A stretch of 8,483 nucleotides of DNA from positions 1-8,483 of the forward strand of contig CADBAC010000033.1 of NCBI GenBank assembly GCA_902792495.1, read 5' to 3'. The first letter of the stretch is position 1, and every line of letters starts with the position of its first letter. Below the pieces are notes generated by a model that was given only the letters and a program-made list of their open reading frames with translations, made no database searches and was not told where the DNA came from. The DNA comes from Ruminococcus flavefaciens. Its GTDB lineage: Bacteria > Bacillota > Clostridia > Oscillospirales > Ruminococcaceae. The position numbers and the translations under genes are program-made. This document shows, piece after piece, positions 1 through 7,286 of this stretch.

Positions 1-1
1 T

Positions 2-1021
2 ATCAAGACCGATTTCGGCGAGCGCATACCTACCGATGTGGTGTATGCTGACGGCTCCGACCCTTACAAGATGCACAACTATTACTCCTACATCTACAAT
101 AAGACGGTGTGGGACGCTCTTTCCGAGGCTAAGGGCGAGGCCTGTCTCTTTGCACGTTCAGCCACCGCAGGCTGTCAGCAGTTTCCCGTTCACTGGGGCG
201 GCGACTGCTTCTCCGACTACTCGGCTATGGCGGAAACTCTCAGGGGCGGACTTTCACTTACTATGTCTGGATTCGGCTTCTTCTCCCACGATATAAGCGG
301 ATTTGAAGCAACAGGCACTCCCGACCTTTACAAGCGCTGGACTGCGTTCGGACTTATGTCAACACATTCACGCTATCACGGAAGCAGTTCTTACCGTGTG
401 CCGTGGGCTTTCGACGAGGAAAGCTGTGACGTTTCACGCTTCTTCGCTGACCTGAAAGGCAGACTTATGCCGTACCTCTATGCAAATGCCGTAACTACGC
501 ATAAAACGGGCATTCCCATGATGAGAGCAATGGTCGTGGACTTCGGAAGCGACAGGAATACCCTGACTATCGATACCCAGTATATGCTGGGAGATTCGCT
601 CCTCTGCGCTCCCGTTTTCAGCGAGGACGGCGAATGCTCATTCTATCTCCCCGAAGGCGGAATGTGGACGGATATCCTCACAGGTGAAATGCTTCAGGGC
701 GGAAAGTGGTACAGCCGAAAGTATGACTATTTCTCCATGCCGCTGTATGCGAAGCCTTGCTCGATAATAGTTTTCGGCAATTTCAAGGGAAAAGCTGACT
801 ACGACTATACCGACGGGATGAAGATATGCGTTTACGGGATAAGCGACGGAGCAACAGTTGAGACCGAGGTGTACGACAGCCACGGACAGTCTGCCGCCCA
901 TATCACCGCAAACCGCCACGGAAAAGAACTCACCGTAACGGTAACAGGCTCGGATAAGCCCTTCACCGTCGAATCACCGCAAGGCCTCGATATAAACAGC
1001 AAATGCCTGCCTTGGGTGTGA
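2..1021 (+). CDS. yicI: GH31 alpha-xylosidase (YicI-like), C-terminal part
   Basis: The frame is open from the left edge, so this is the C-terminal 339 residues of a longer protein; the GTG at 38 is internal, not a start. The visible part begins inside the (beta/alpha)8 catalytic barrel. The nucleophile motif KTDFGE is at bases 5-22, with the Asp at 11-13. The acid/base motif HWGGDC follows, with its Asp at 203-205. Further family blocks are GFGFFSHDISGFE, HSRYHG, RVPWAFDEESCDV and GIPMMRAM, then the C-terminal beta domains. From memory the match to E. coli YicI is close along the whole length, and the distance from nucleophile to stop (about 335 residues) fits a complete C-terminus. YicI-type enzymes release alpha-linked xylose from xyloglucan oligosaccharides such as isoprimeverose. 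No signal peptide can be judged because the N-terminus is missing. Alpha-glucosidase activity is the main alternative, but the motif set favours xylosidase. Confidence 0.93.
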   Translation: MKTDFGERIPTDVVYADGSDPYKMHNYYSYIYNKTVWDALSEAKGEACLFARSATAGCQQFPVHWGGDCFSDYSAMAETLRGGLSLTMSGFGFFSHDISGFEATGTPDLYKRWTAFGLMSTHSRYHGSSSYRVPWAFDEESCDVSRFFADLKGRLMPYLYANAVTTHKTGIPMMRAMVVDFGSDRNTLTIDTQYMLGDSLLCAPVFSEDGECSFYLPEGGMWTDILTGEMLQGGKWYSRKYDYFSMPLYAKPCSIIVFGNFKGKADYDYTDGMKICVYGISDGATVETEVYDSHGQSAAHITANRHGKELTVTVTGSDKPFTVESPQGLDINSKCLPWV

Positions 1022-1048
1022 TGGTGCTGCCGCAGCTTTTATGAAATT

Positions 1049-1092
1049 ATCGGTGTAAACCTTGATGAGGAAAGGCTTACACCGATTTTTTT
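1049..1092 (+). terminator. Rho-independent terminator of the GH31 gene
   Basis: A 10-bp perfect stem (ATCGGTGTAA at 1049-1058 with TTACACCGAT at 1077-1086) continues, after one mismatch, with four more pairs (1060-1063 with 1072-1075) around an 8-base loop. Seven T's follow at 1086-1092. It begins 27 bases after the GH31 stop. The M23 gene converges from the right and ends at 1139. On its strand the same hairpin is followed only by AATTTCAT, a poor U-tract, so terminator activity is clearest in the + direction. Confidence 0.85.
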
Positions 1093-1138
1093 CATATAGC
1101 TGCAACAACATCATCACCTGCAAGACAGGCATTATCTG

Positions 1139-1909
1139 TTATCTGATGGCAGTGACAGGGTCGATGAATTTGCCGTTGTGAGTCATTTCAATATGAAGAT
1201 GGGGAGCTGATGCACTTTCAACGTCGGCGGTATCGCCTATGACACCGATGACATCGCCGCCTGCTACCTTGTCGCCCTGCTGAACGGTCAGATCTGCGCC
1301 GAGACTGCAATATTTAGTGGTGAATCCGTTATGGTGGTCGATGACAACGGTCACGCCCCACAGTGCATCGTTCTTCACGGATGTGACTTCGCCGTCCGCA
1401 ACTGCGTAGACTTCCGTACCTGTTTCGGCGGCAATGTCAGTACCGTTGTGGGTCTGCCACGAACCCGTGGTCTCGTTCTTCACAAGTTCCGTTCCGCTGA
1501 AAGGCGCAATGACATTGCTGATATCCGCAAGAGGAGGGATGAGGTTGTCGAAATCTGCGGCTGTCTCAACAGTTTCGCCCGATACGTCCTCCATCACTTC
1601 CTCAGCTTCGGGAACAGCCTGCACCTGCTGAGTGGGGACAGTTCCAATTACCTGCTGAACATGGCTGCGTGGAGCGGTAACGGCCGCTTTTGCGGTATAT
1701 GCAGTAGTTACGACAGGCTTCGGGATATTGGTAACTTTCCTGTCTACCTGCGGTATCTGCGATACCAGATTGCCCGAGCGGTAGTCCTCGACTATCTTGT
1801 TTCCCTGATCGTATGCGAAATAACAGGCCGAACCTATCATAACTGCGCTGATTCCAAGTGCGGCATAGAAGCCTTTGTTTCCTTTGGTCTTGTTTGATGA
1901 TCTTTTCAC
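1139..1909 (-). CDS. Membrane-anchored M23 (LytM) metallopeptidase, SpoIIQ-like
   Basis: Start chosen at the GTG at 1909 (256 residues). The GTG three codons upstream (1918) overlaps the ribosome binding site GGAGG at 1918-1922, which sits 8 bases before the 1909 GTG. A short basic N-terminus (KRSSNKTKGNK) precedes one membrane segment at about residues 14-32. Then comes a low-complexity Val/Thr/Pro/Glu linker to about residue 125 and a C-terminal M23 domain. The zinc ligands look intact: His154 and Asp158 in HNGTD, and His237 and His239 in PHLHIE. M23 enzymes are zinc endopeptidases that cut peptidoglycan cross-links or stem peptides; here the domain would lie outside the membrane. The layout, and stretches such as THNGTDIAAETGTEVYAVA and a second half with GDKVAGGDVIGVIG, resemble SpoIIQ, the forespore partner of SpoIIIAH. 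B. subtilis SpoIIQ lacks a catalytic His, while clostridial versions keep it. A housekeeping wall hydrolase is the alternative. The gene stands alone after the PBP2 operon and converges with GH31. Confidence 0.88.
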   Translation of the reverse strand: MKRSSNKTKGNKGFYAALGISAVMIGSACYFAYDQGNKIVEDYRSGNLVSQIPQVDRKVTNIPKPVVTTAYTAKAAVTAPRSHVQQVIGTVPTQQVQAVPEAEEVMEDVSGETVETAADFDNLIPPLADISNVIAPFSGTELVKNETTGSWQTHNGTDIAAETGTEVYAVADGEVTSVKNDALWGVTVVIDHHNGFTTKYCSLGADLTVQQGDKVAGGDVIGVIGDTADVESASAPHLHIEMTHNGKFIDPVTAIR

Positions 1910-1917
1910 GTTTAACA

Positions 1918-1922
1918 CCTCC
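1918..1922 (-). promoter_or_regulatory. Ribosome binding site deciding the M23 start
   Basis: On the - strand GGAGG is followed by TGTTAAAC and then GTG-AAA-AGA. The final G of this core is itself the first base of the upstream in-frame GTG (1918), so that codon cannot be initiated from this site. The GTG at 1909 has a normal 8-base spacing. Confidence 0.7.
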
Positions 1923-1949
1923 GACTATATTCTGGACGGAAATGCTGTA

Positions 1950-1955
1950 ATTATA
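1950..1955 (-). promoter_or_regulatory. Possible -10 element for the M23 gene
   Basis: A perfect TATAAT lies on the - strand about 40 bases upstream of the start. It would give a leader of roughly 34 bases carrying the GGAGG site. No good -35 hexamer is found at 16-18 bases (the matching place reads GAGATC). I found no convincing sigma-F/G type box at a usable distance, so neither housekeeping nor forespore control can be shown from sequence. Confidence 0.3.
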
Positions 1956-2028
1956 CATTTTTATGTGAAAAAGATCTCTTATCGATAATGTCCTGAGAAC
2001 TTTAAAGCAGTTACTCATACAAAAGTTT

Positions 2029-2060
2029 TGCCCCGAAGCGGTTCAAGGTGCTTCGGGGCA
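2029..2060 (-). terminator. GC-rich hairpin, probable end of the mrdA operon
   Basis: An 11-bp perfect inverted repeat (TGCCCCGAAGC at 2029-2039, GCTTCGGGGCA at 2050-2060) encloses a 10-base loop. It lies 78 bases beyond the mrdA stop and before the M23 promoter region, the expected place for a terminator. The U-tract is imperfect on both strands: AAAACTTTTG follows on the - strand and TTTGTATTTT on the + strand. Strand assignment therefore rests on context, since no + strand gene lies upstream. Confidence 0.6.
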
Positions 2061-2083
2061 TTTGTATTTTATTGGTGTTGTAG

Positions 2084-2105
2084 GGGCTGATGCCCACATC
2101 AGCCC
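2084..2105. repeat. REP-like intergenic palindrome
   Basis: A 9-bp perfect inverted repeat (GGGCTGATG, loop CCCA, CATCAGCCC) lies in the spacer after mrdA. With its edges (GTAGGGG on the left, CCCGCC on the right) it has the look of the short dispersed palindromes common between genes of gut Clostridia. That resemblance is from memory; only one copy is in this window. It has no following T-run, so it is not an obvious terminator, though it would form a stable hairpin at the 3' end of the mrdA transcript. Confidence 0.5.
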
Positions 2106-2138
2106 GCCAGATCAACGTTAAGGCACGGGGCAATTTTT

Positions 2139-4391
2139 TCATTCAGTCTGTGTAGGATTTTCGTATACGTGGGGATCGTTCTGCTGCTGAGGTGCGGCAT
2201 CTCCGTTTATGACGGGATACTGCGGATATACAGGGTTCAGCGGATCGGCATACGGATTATCCTCGGGAGCTTCTGTGATGATGAATGCTTTTGTTGTTGT
2301 CATGGTAGTTGTGGTGGTCGATGTAGTAGTGGATGAAGTTGAAGCGGAAGTTGTAAGTTCGGCTCTTTCTTCCTTGGGAAGCTTTTTCTTCTTTGGCTTT
2401 TTGCCGTCGAGACCGTAGTATTCCTGATATGCCTCGATTATGTCGTGTATCATGTACTTTGAGTATTCACCGTCTTCGATAACGCCTGCAAAAGCGATCT
2501 CGGGATCGTCGGCAGGAGCGAAACCGATGAAGAATGAGTTCTGTCTTGAAAGGTCAGCGCCTGTCTGAGGAGTACCTGTCTTGATAGCTACATCGAAGCC
2601 GAAATTGCTCAGCGAATACAGCGCAGGGACGTTGTGGGAAGCGTCTATCATACCTCCGACTATCGGGTCGTAGAGGTCGGGATAAGAGAGCTCTATCTGC
2701 TGTGCGATAGTTGGCTGAGTTTTTGATATCTGCTTATCTGTGCCGTATTTGTAGTAGCTGTCAACGAGGTAAGGCTTGTATCTTACGCCACGGTTGCCGA
2801 TAGTGCTTGCAACTGTAGCCATCTGTAGCGGAGTCATACCGCAGTCCTGGTTACCGATACCGGCCTGGATAACGTAGCCGACGTACCATTCCTGACCGTG
2901 CTCTGCGAAAGTTTCGGGGTTACAGAGATAACCGGGAGCGTCACCTGTTTCAATGCCTGTGCTCTGGCCGAGACCGTAAAGTGTGGCGTACTTGGTGATA
3001 TTGTCGATACCCAGCATACGTGACAGCTCGTAGAAATAGCTGTTGCAGGATACCTCAATTGCACGGCGGATTGAGATATATCCGTGAGTACCTGTACAGG
3101 AGTAGTGGGTGCCGTAGAATTCGTAGTCGTGGCCGCAGAAAAGTGGAGTGCCTGCAAGTACAACACCTTCGTTAAGGCCTGCTGTAGCGGTGACGGTCTT
3201 GAAAGTCGAACCCGGACGGTACAGACCGTAGGTACAGCGGTTTACCAGCGGTGAATCCGGGAGGTCAACGAAATAGTCGTAATTCTCGGCATAGTCTTTC
3301 AGATTGTAGGTAGGAGCGGTAGCCATTCCCTTTACAGCGCCTGTTTTTGCATCGAGGACGCATATAGCGCCGCAGCGTACACTGCCCAGCCGTGAGTTTG
3401 TATTGATGGAAGGGAAAGTTGCCAGGAAGTCGGTGAGTATCTCCTGAAGCCTCAGCTGGAAGCCACCGTCAACGGTAAGCTTTATGGACTGACCGGAAAC
3501 AGTGTCGCTGGCGGTCTTGATATTCTTGATAAGGCCGTCACGGACCGTTACTTCCTCCTCGCCGAAAACGCCTCTCAGTTCAGTCTCCAGGGCGGCTTCG
3601 ATACCGTTTTTTCCGAGGGTATCGTTATAGCTGTAGCCTTCTTCTTTGAGTTCATCGTACTCCTCAGCGTAGATAGGGCCAACTGTGCCTATCTCATGAG
3701 GGAGGATGTCTCCACGGAGTATCTTTCTGTCGGATGCTTCAACGGCTTCGATGCCACGGTAGAAGTTGCCGAGTTCCTTCATTTCCACGATGGTCTTGGT
3801 ATCAACGTTGCGTGCAAGGATAAGGTCGTTGTTGTAGGAGAAGTCCTTGTCTATCATCTGATAGCGCATACCTGCAATGATACGCTTTTCAGTATCGGAG
3901 TAGCTGTCGTCTATCTTGTAGTCGGAAATAAGCTTGTCTATGCAGTTTTCAGCAGTAGCATAGACATTGAGTTTCAGGTCTGAGATTATGTCGGAGGGAT
4001 CGTCGGTAGTGAAAGCGTAAGGCTTTTCAAAGGTGATAGGGATGCTTTCCTCGAATGTTATGCCTCTGTCTTTGAGGGCATAGTAAATGCCGATGAGTTC
4101 CTTGTTGCCTTCTTTGGGATCATCGGGGAAGAAAGCTTTCTGAAGCACAAGGTCGGTGTGGCTGTCATTGGTAACGAGGACGTTTCCGCTGTAGTCGAGG
4201 ATCTCTCCACGGGTAGCCCTGACCTCCTTGGTATAGGTGAAAGTTCCTGCTTCGGCTTTGGTTTCGGGGGCGGCAATATCCTTATCGCCCATGATCTGAA
4301 TTTTCATAAGCCTGAGAGCGCTAAGTCCCGCAAGGAGAAGGACAATGGCTATGATAAGCAAAGATTTCAGGTTTTCTGCTAATCCTTTCAA
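2139..4391 (-). CDS. mrdA: Penicillin-binding protein 2 (class B transpeptidase of the elongasome)
   Basis: Start set at the TTG at 4391 (750 residues) because AAGGAGG lies exactly 6 bases upstream; the ATG at 4445 would add 18 residues ahead of that site. One membrane segment lies at about residues 10-30. A PBP dimerisation/pedestal domain follows (RATRGEILDYSGN near 60; LGKNGIEAALETELRG near 260), then the transpeptidase domain with all three active-site motifs: STFK (Ser395, Lys398), SCN (Ser448, Asn450) and KTG (from Lys604). It cross-links side-wall peptidoglycan outside the membrane, with RodA as the usual glycosyltransferase partner (none in this window). From about residue 664 there is a tail unlike most PBP2s: a Lys-rich patch (KKPKKKK), then about 22 residues almost all Thr/Ser, then a Pro/Asn/Gln-rich end. 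The gene follows mreD by 97 bases. A SpoVD/FtsI-type role is the alternative, but position after mreBCD favours PBP2. Confidence 0.93.
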   Translation of the reverse strand: MKGLAENLKSLLIIAIVLLLAGLSALRLMKIQIMGDKDIAAPETKAEAGTFTYTKEVRATRGEILDYSGNVLVTNDSHTDLVLQKAFFPDDPKEGNKELIGIYYALKDRGITFEESIPITFEKPYAFTTDDPSDIISDLKLNVYATAENCIDKLISDYKIDDSYSDTEKRIIAGMRYQMIDKDFSYNNDLILARNVDTKTIVEMKELGNFYRGIEAVEASDRKILRGDILPHEIGTVGPIYAEEYDELKEEGYSYNDTLGKNGIEAALETELRGVFGEEEVTVRDGLIKNIKTASDTVSGQSIKLTVDGGFQLRLQEILTDFLATFPSINTNSRLGSVRCGAICVLDAKTGAVKGMATAPTYNLKDYAENYDYFVDLPDSPLVNRCTYGLYRPGSTFKTVTATAGLNEGVVLAGTPLFCGHDYEFYGTHYSCTGTHGYISIRRAIEVSCNSYFYELSRMLGIDNITKYATLYGLGQSTGIETGDAPGYLCNPETFAEHGQEWYVGYVIQAGIGNQDCGMTPLQMATVASTIGNRGVRYKPYLVDSYYKYGTDKQISKTQPTIAQQIELSYPDLYDPIVGGMIDASHNVPALYSLSNFGFDVAIKTGTPQTGADLSRQNSFFIGFAPADDPEIAFAGVIEDGEYSKYMIHDIIEAYQEYYGLDGKKPKKKKLPKEERAELTTSASTSSTTTSTTTTTMTTTKAFIITEAPEDNPYADPLNPVYPQYPVINGDAAPQQQNDPHVYENPTQTE

Positions 4392-4397
4392 GTTTTT

Positions 4398-4404
4398 CCT
4401 CCTT
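4398..4404 (-). promoter_or_regulatory. Ribosome binding site deciding the TTG start of mrdA
   Basis: On the - strand AAGGAGG is followed by AAAAAC and then TTG-AAA-GGA. No other start codon in this frame lies at a usable distance, so initiation at TTG is the best reading. Confidence 0.8.
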
Positions 4405-4414
4405 ATTGTGATAA

Positions 4415-4445
4415 GTGTCAGGCATCTTACATTGACACCTGACAC
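4415..4445 (-). repeat. Inverted repeat in the mreD-mrdA spacer
   Basis: Eight-base arms GTGTCAGG (4415-4422) and CCTGACAC (4438-4445) enclose 15 bases. A further TGACACC copy lies next to the right arm (from 4433), so alternative pairings are possible. The hairpin ends 10 bases before the mrdA ribosome binding site on the - strand and has no U-tract. It could mark mRNA processing or tune mrdA translation; neither can be shown here. Confidence 0.4.
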
Positions 4446-4488
4446 GCTGATAGTATAGATTCAAAGGCAGAGCGATGAATGACGCAGC

Positions 4489-5064
4489 TCATTTTCTCTC
4501 TGAACGGATGGCCGTATTAACAGCTTCCTCGATAGTGATATGGTCCTTCGGCAGGAAGAATCTGTTTATCAGTTCGATAACAAGATACACGAAAACAGAA
4601 GCGATTATGGTTATTGCCCATACCTTCATGGATATCTGGGAGAAAATCATCTCAACGTTTTCGTATTCCCACATCTCGTAGTAGAACTTATAATCCAGCC
4701 AGCACTGTATATAGCTGATAACTGCGGTTATGACGATATAATTCACGAACTTGTTGCGCAGATAATACTCATACAGCAGTGATACGATTATGCTGAAAAA
4801 TGCCAGCAGTACCGCATTATAGCCTGTCAGCTTTCCGCAGGCAATGTCTATCAGGAATCCGCATACCGCTCCTGTCAGCGCCGAACTGTACTGTCCGCTG
4901 TTTACGGCGATAGCTATTGCGGCAGGGACGAGGAGTATGGGTTTCATCCATGTGCCCGATGTCATTATCAGGAAGCAGAGGAATATGACAACATAGTAGA
5001 GTATCCATCTGAGTACGGATCTTACTCCTCTGATACGCTGTTCACGGGTGGATCTAATTCTCAT
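4489..5064 (-). CDS. mreD: Rod shape-determining protein MreD
   Basis: This 191-residue polytopic membrane protein has a basic N-terminus (MRIRSTREQRIRGVR) and about six hydrophobic segments (roughly 18-36, 41-54, 60-76, 81-103, 106-124 and 146-168), with a short charged C-terminus. Length, topology and position directly after mreC identify it as MreD; the sequence family is poorly conserved. The segment GFLIDIACGKLTGYNA matches the better conserved central part of the family. MreD works with MreC in the membrane to couple MreB filaments to the wall synthases. The ATG start at 5064 is preceded by GGGAGGAAGGAA and overlaps the end of mreC by 11 bases, implying translational coupling. Confidence 0.9.
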   Translation of the reverse strand: MRIRSTREQRIRGVRSVLRWILYYVVIFLCFLIMTSGTWMKPILLVPAAIAIAVNSGQYSSALTGAVCGFLIDIACGKLTGYNAVLLAFFSIIVSLLYEYYLRNKFVNYIVITAVISYIQCWLDYKFYYEMWEYENVEMIFSQISMKVWAITIIASVFVYLVIELINRFFLPKDHITIEEAVNTAIRSERK

Positions 5065-5917
5065 TTCCTTCCTCCCTCTTGCCTGTGAAGTCGGTGATTA
5101 CGTAGACTGAGGAAAGTCGTGAGATATCGCTGCATGGCTCGATAACTGCGCAGTCGGAAAGACCGTTTGAGTCACGGCTGACGCTTTTTACCTTGCCGAT
5201 GGAATAATCCTTGGGGAAGAGTCCGCTTATGCCTGAGGTAACGATGAGGTCGCCCACTTTGAGATTGTTGTTCTTGTCAACATGGATAAGTCGGGTAATG
5301 CCCTGTTCTGCCGAGGGGATATCTCCCTCAACGATGCCCATATCCTTGTTGTTCTTTGAGCTTACGGCCGCAACGGAAAGGTCGGGCGAGAGAATAGTTC
5401 TGACGGTGGTCATGTGGTCTGATACTTCAACGGTGATACCCACAAGACCTTCAGCTGTAACAACGGGACAGTTGGGGGTTATTCCTTCTTCCTTGCCCTT
5501 GTCGATAGTGAATGCCATGAACGGGTCGTTTGTTACATATCCGATAACGGAACAAGCCTGAGTATACTCAAAATCCTCATGTTCCTGCTTGATGCTTACA
5601 AGCTCTCTCAGTTCTTCGACCTCGGTCTTCAGCGCTTCGTATTCGGTAAGACGGCGGTTGAGTTCGCCTATCTCCTCTTTTAGACGCTGGTTTTCTTCGT
5701 AATACTCATCGGAATGGGCGAGTCTGTCGAGAGTTCCTTCCATATTCCTGCTGATACTGTTTGAAACAGTGCGGAAAGGCTTTGAAACTGTATTGAACAG
5801 CGAGACTCCCGAAAGGGAATATCCGCCCTTTGTGACGGAGTATACCATGATGCCGATGAGGAATGCGAGAAAGCCGAGAAGCACTTTGAATTTGGTGCTT
5901 TTTACGAAATCACGCAT
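5054..5917 (-). CDS. mreC: Rod shape-determining protein MreC
   Basis: The 287-residue protein has a short cytoplasmic start and one membrane segment at about residues 11-28. A Glu/Leu-rich coiled coil follows at about 70-112 (NQRLKEEIGELNRRL), then the extracellular MreC beta-barrel domains to the end (VIGYVTNDPFMAFTIDKG, VGDLIVTSGISGLFPKDYSIGKV). This is the standard MreC plan and length. MreC forms a scaffold outside the membrane that binds and activates PBP2. Its ribosome binding site AAGGAGGA (5921-5928) overlaps the mreB stop codon, and the gap to mreB is only 9 bases. Its own end overlaps mreD. The two are therefore read from one transcript with tight coupling. Confidence 0.95.
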   Translation of the reverse strand: MRDFVKSTKFKVLLGFLAFLIGIMVYSVTKGGYSLSGVSLFNTVSKPFRTVSNSISRNMEGTLDRLAHSDEYYEENQRLKEEIGELNRRLTEYEALKTEVEELRELVSIKQEHEDFEYTQACSVIGYVTNDPFMAFTIDKGKEEGITPNCPVVTAEGLVGITVEVSDHMTTVRTILSPDLSVAAVSSKNNKDMGIVEGDIPSAEQGITRLIHVDKNNNLKVGDLIVTSGISGLFPKDYSIGKVKSVSRDSNGLSDCAVIEPCSDISRLSSVYVITDFTGKREEGNEN

Positions 5918-5926
5918 GGCTCCTCC

Positions 5927-6943
5927 TTAATAATACTTGACGTTATCGGTGAGAGCGTCCTGATAATCGTTGATATTCTCCAGTATCCTGCCTGTTCCCT
6001 CAGCAACGCAGTCAAGGGGATATTCGGCAATGAATACAGGCATACCTGTTTCACGGTTGATAAGCTTATCCAGACCTCTCAGGAGAGCGCCGCCGCCTGA
6101 AAGGGTGATGCCGTGGTCGATGATATCGGCTGAAAGCTCAGGAGGAGTATCCTCAAGAGTTGACTTTATAGCGTCGATGACACGAGCCAGCGGCTCAACG
6201 AGAGCGTCACGTATCTCAGCGGAATTGACTACCATATTCTCAGGCAGACCGTTGAGGAGGTTGCGTCCCTTTATTTCCAGAGTAGTCTCCTTTTCGCTGG
6301 GGAAAGCCGAACCTATTTCAAGCTTGATATTCTCGGCTGTTCTTTCACCGATGAGGAGGTTGTACTTCTTCTTGATATAATTTATGATGGCAGCGTCAAA
6401 TTCATCGCCTGCACATCTGATAGAACGTGCCGCAACGATACCGCCCAGAGCGATAACAGCAACTTCGCTGGTGCCGCCGCCGATATCGACTATCATGCTT
6501 CCCACAGGGGAATTTGTAGGCAGTCCCGCACCGATGGCAGCAGCCATTGGTTCTTCGATTATGAGGACATTGTTAGCGCCTGCCTTCTTGCAGGATTCAC
6601 GTACAGCACGTCTTTCAACGGCAGTAACGCCTGACGGGATGCAGATGATAACGTTAGCCTTGTTGAAGATAGTACCCTTCAGAGCCTTGCGGATGAATTC
6701 CTGAAGCATAGTTGTAGCAATATCGAAATCAGCGATAACGCCGTCCTTCAGCGGTCTTACAGCAACGATGGAACCGGGGGTGCGGCCGATTACTTCCTTG
6801 GCCTCTTTGCCCACATAGCGGGCTTTGTCGGTTCGTGTATTAACAGCGACTACCGAAGGTTCTCTTATGATTATGCCCTTTCCCCTCATGTACACAAGGG
6901 TATTGGCAGTACCTAAGTCTATACCGATGTCTTTTGTAAACAT
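5927..6943 (-). CDS. mreB: Actin-like cell-shape protein MreB
   Basis: The 338-residue protein has the full actin-fold nucleotide site: phosphate-1 loop GIDLGTAN (residues 7-14), phosphate-2 loop DIGGGTSE (153-160), the conserved [11 protein letters not shown] segment (130-140) and the adenosine motif [10 protein letters not shown] (281-290). Length is normal for MreB. It polymerises with ATP into membrane-bound filaments that guide the moving elongasome. The ATG at 6943 has AAGGAG seven bases upstream. Gram-positive genomes often have paralogues (Mbl, MreBH), but linkage to mreC and mreD argues for MreB itself. It follows the DUF4321 gene by 43 bases, in which an AT-rich CATAATATAAC stretch is visible but no clear promoter. 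Confidence 0.97.
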   Translation of the reverse strand: MFTKDIGIDLGTANTLVYMRGKGIIIREPSVVAVNTRTDKARYVGKEAKEVIGRTPGSIVAVRPLKDGVIADFDIATTMLQEFIRKALKGTIFNKANVIICIPSGVTAVERRAVRESCKKAGANNVLIIEEPMAAAIGAGLPTNSPVGSMIVDIGGGTSEVAVIALGGIVAARSIRCAGDEFDAAIINYIKKKYNLLIGERTAENIKLEIGSAFPSEKETTLEIKGRNLLNGLPENMVVNSAEIRDALVEPLARVIDAIKSTLEDTPPELSADIIDHGITLSGGGALLRGLDKLINRETGMPVFIAEYPLDCVAEGTGRILENINDYQDALTDNVKYY

Positions 6944-6986
6944 ATTATCTCCTTGAATTGTTATATTATGTGAGCGTCAGAGCCGG

Positions 6987-7244
6987 TTATCCGCATATCT
7001 TTGCAGCGGTCTTGTAGTAGACCACGAAAGCGGTGATAAGCATAAGGACCTGAGCGATGCTGACATAGAAGTTGAATCCGAAAGTGATGGATATAACGTT
7101 GGTTATGGAGAAGGTAGACGGGTCTATCTTGAAGCCGCCGCCTTCACCGAGCCATGCAAGAGAGCCGTAAGCGTGATCGGCGATTATGCCGCCAAGGACC
7201 AGTGCGCACACTATCAATATAAACATATACCATGATTTTTTCAT
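6987..7244 (-). CDS. Small two-span membrane protein, DUF4321 family
   Basis: The 85-residue protein begins MKKSWYMFILIVCALVLGG, an N-terminal hydrophobic segment (about 5-25). A Gly-rich loop follows (WLGEGGGFKIDPSTF), then a segment around 48-60 (NVISITFGFNFYVS) and a second membrane span (about 58-80) ending YYKTAAKICG. The arrangement of a GG-containing first helix and a LTFGF-like motif before the second helix fits DUF4321, as I recall that family. Function is unknown. GGAG lies a few bases upstream of the ATG at 7244. It sits between dut and mreB in what looks like one operon, which suggests but does not prove a link to envelope growth. Confidence 0.8.
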   Translation of the reverse strand: MKKSWYMFILIVCALVLGGIIADHAYGSLAWLGEGGGFKIDPSTFSITNVISITFGFNFYVSIAQVLMLITAFVVYYKTAAKICG

Positions 7245-7286
7245 AATTAGTCTCCGATCTGCCGTAACAACGGCGAGTATTGTTCC

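Noticed and set aside
1331..1897. 188-codon open frame on the + strand opposite the M23 gene
   Set aside because: The - strand frame has clear M23 motifs and a ribosome binding site; the + frame has no recognisable domain and is a shadow.
2209..2418. Val-rich open frame on the + strand
   Set aside because: It is the antisense of the Thr-rich tail of mrdA; ACN codons read backwards give Val. No ribosome binding site or independent support.
4389..4445. ATG start for mrdA at 4445
   Set aside because: It would place AAGGAGG inside the coding region and begin within the inverted repeat. The TTG at 4391 is ideally spaced from that site and gives a normal short N-terminus before the membrane span.
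7261..7274. Small hairpin GCCGT/ACGGC between dut and the DUF4321 gene
   Set aside because: Only five pairs and no T-run; too weak to call a terminator.
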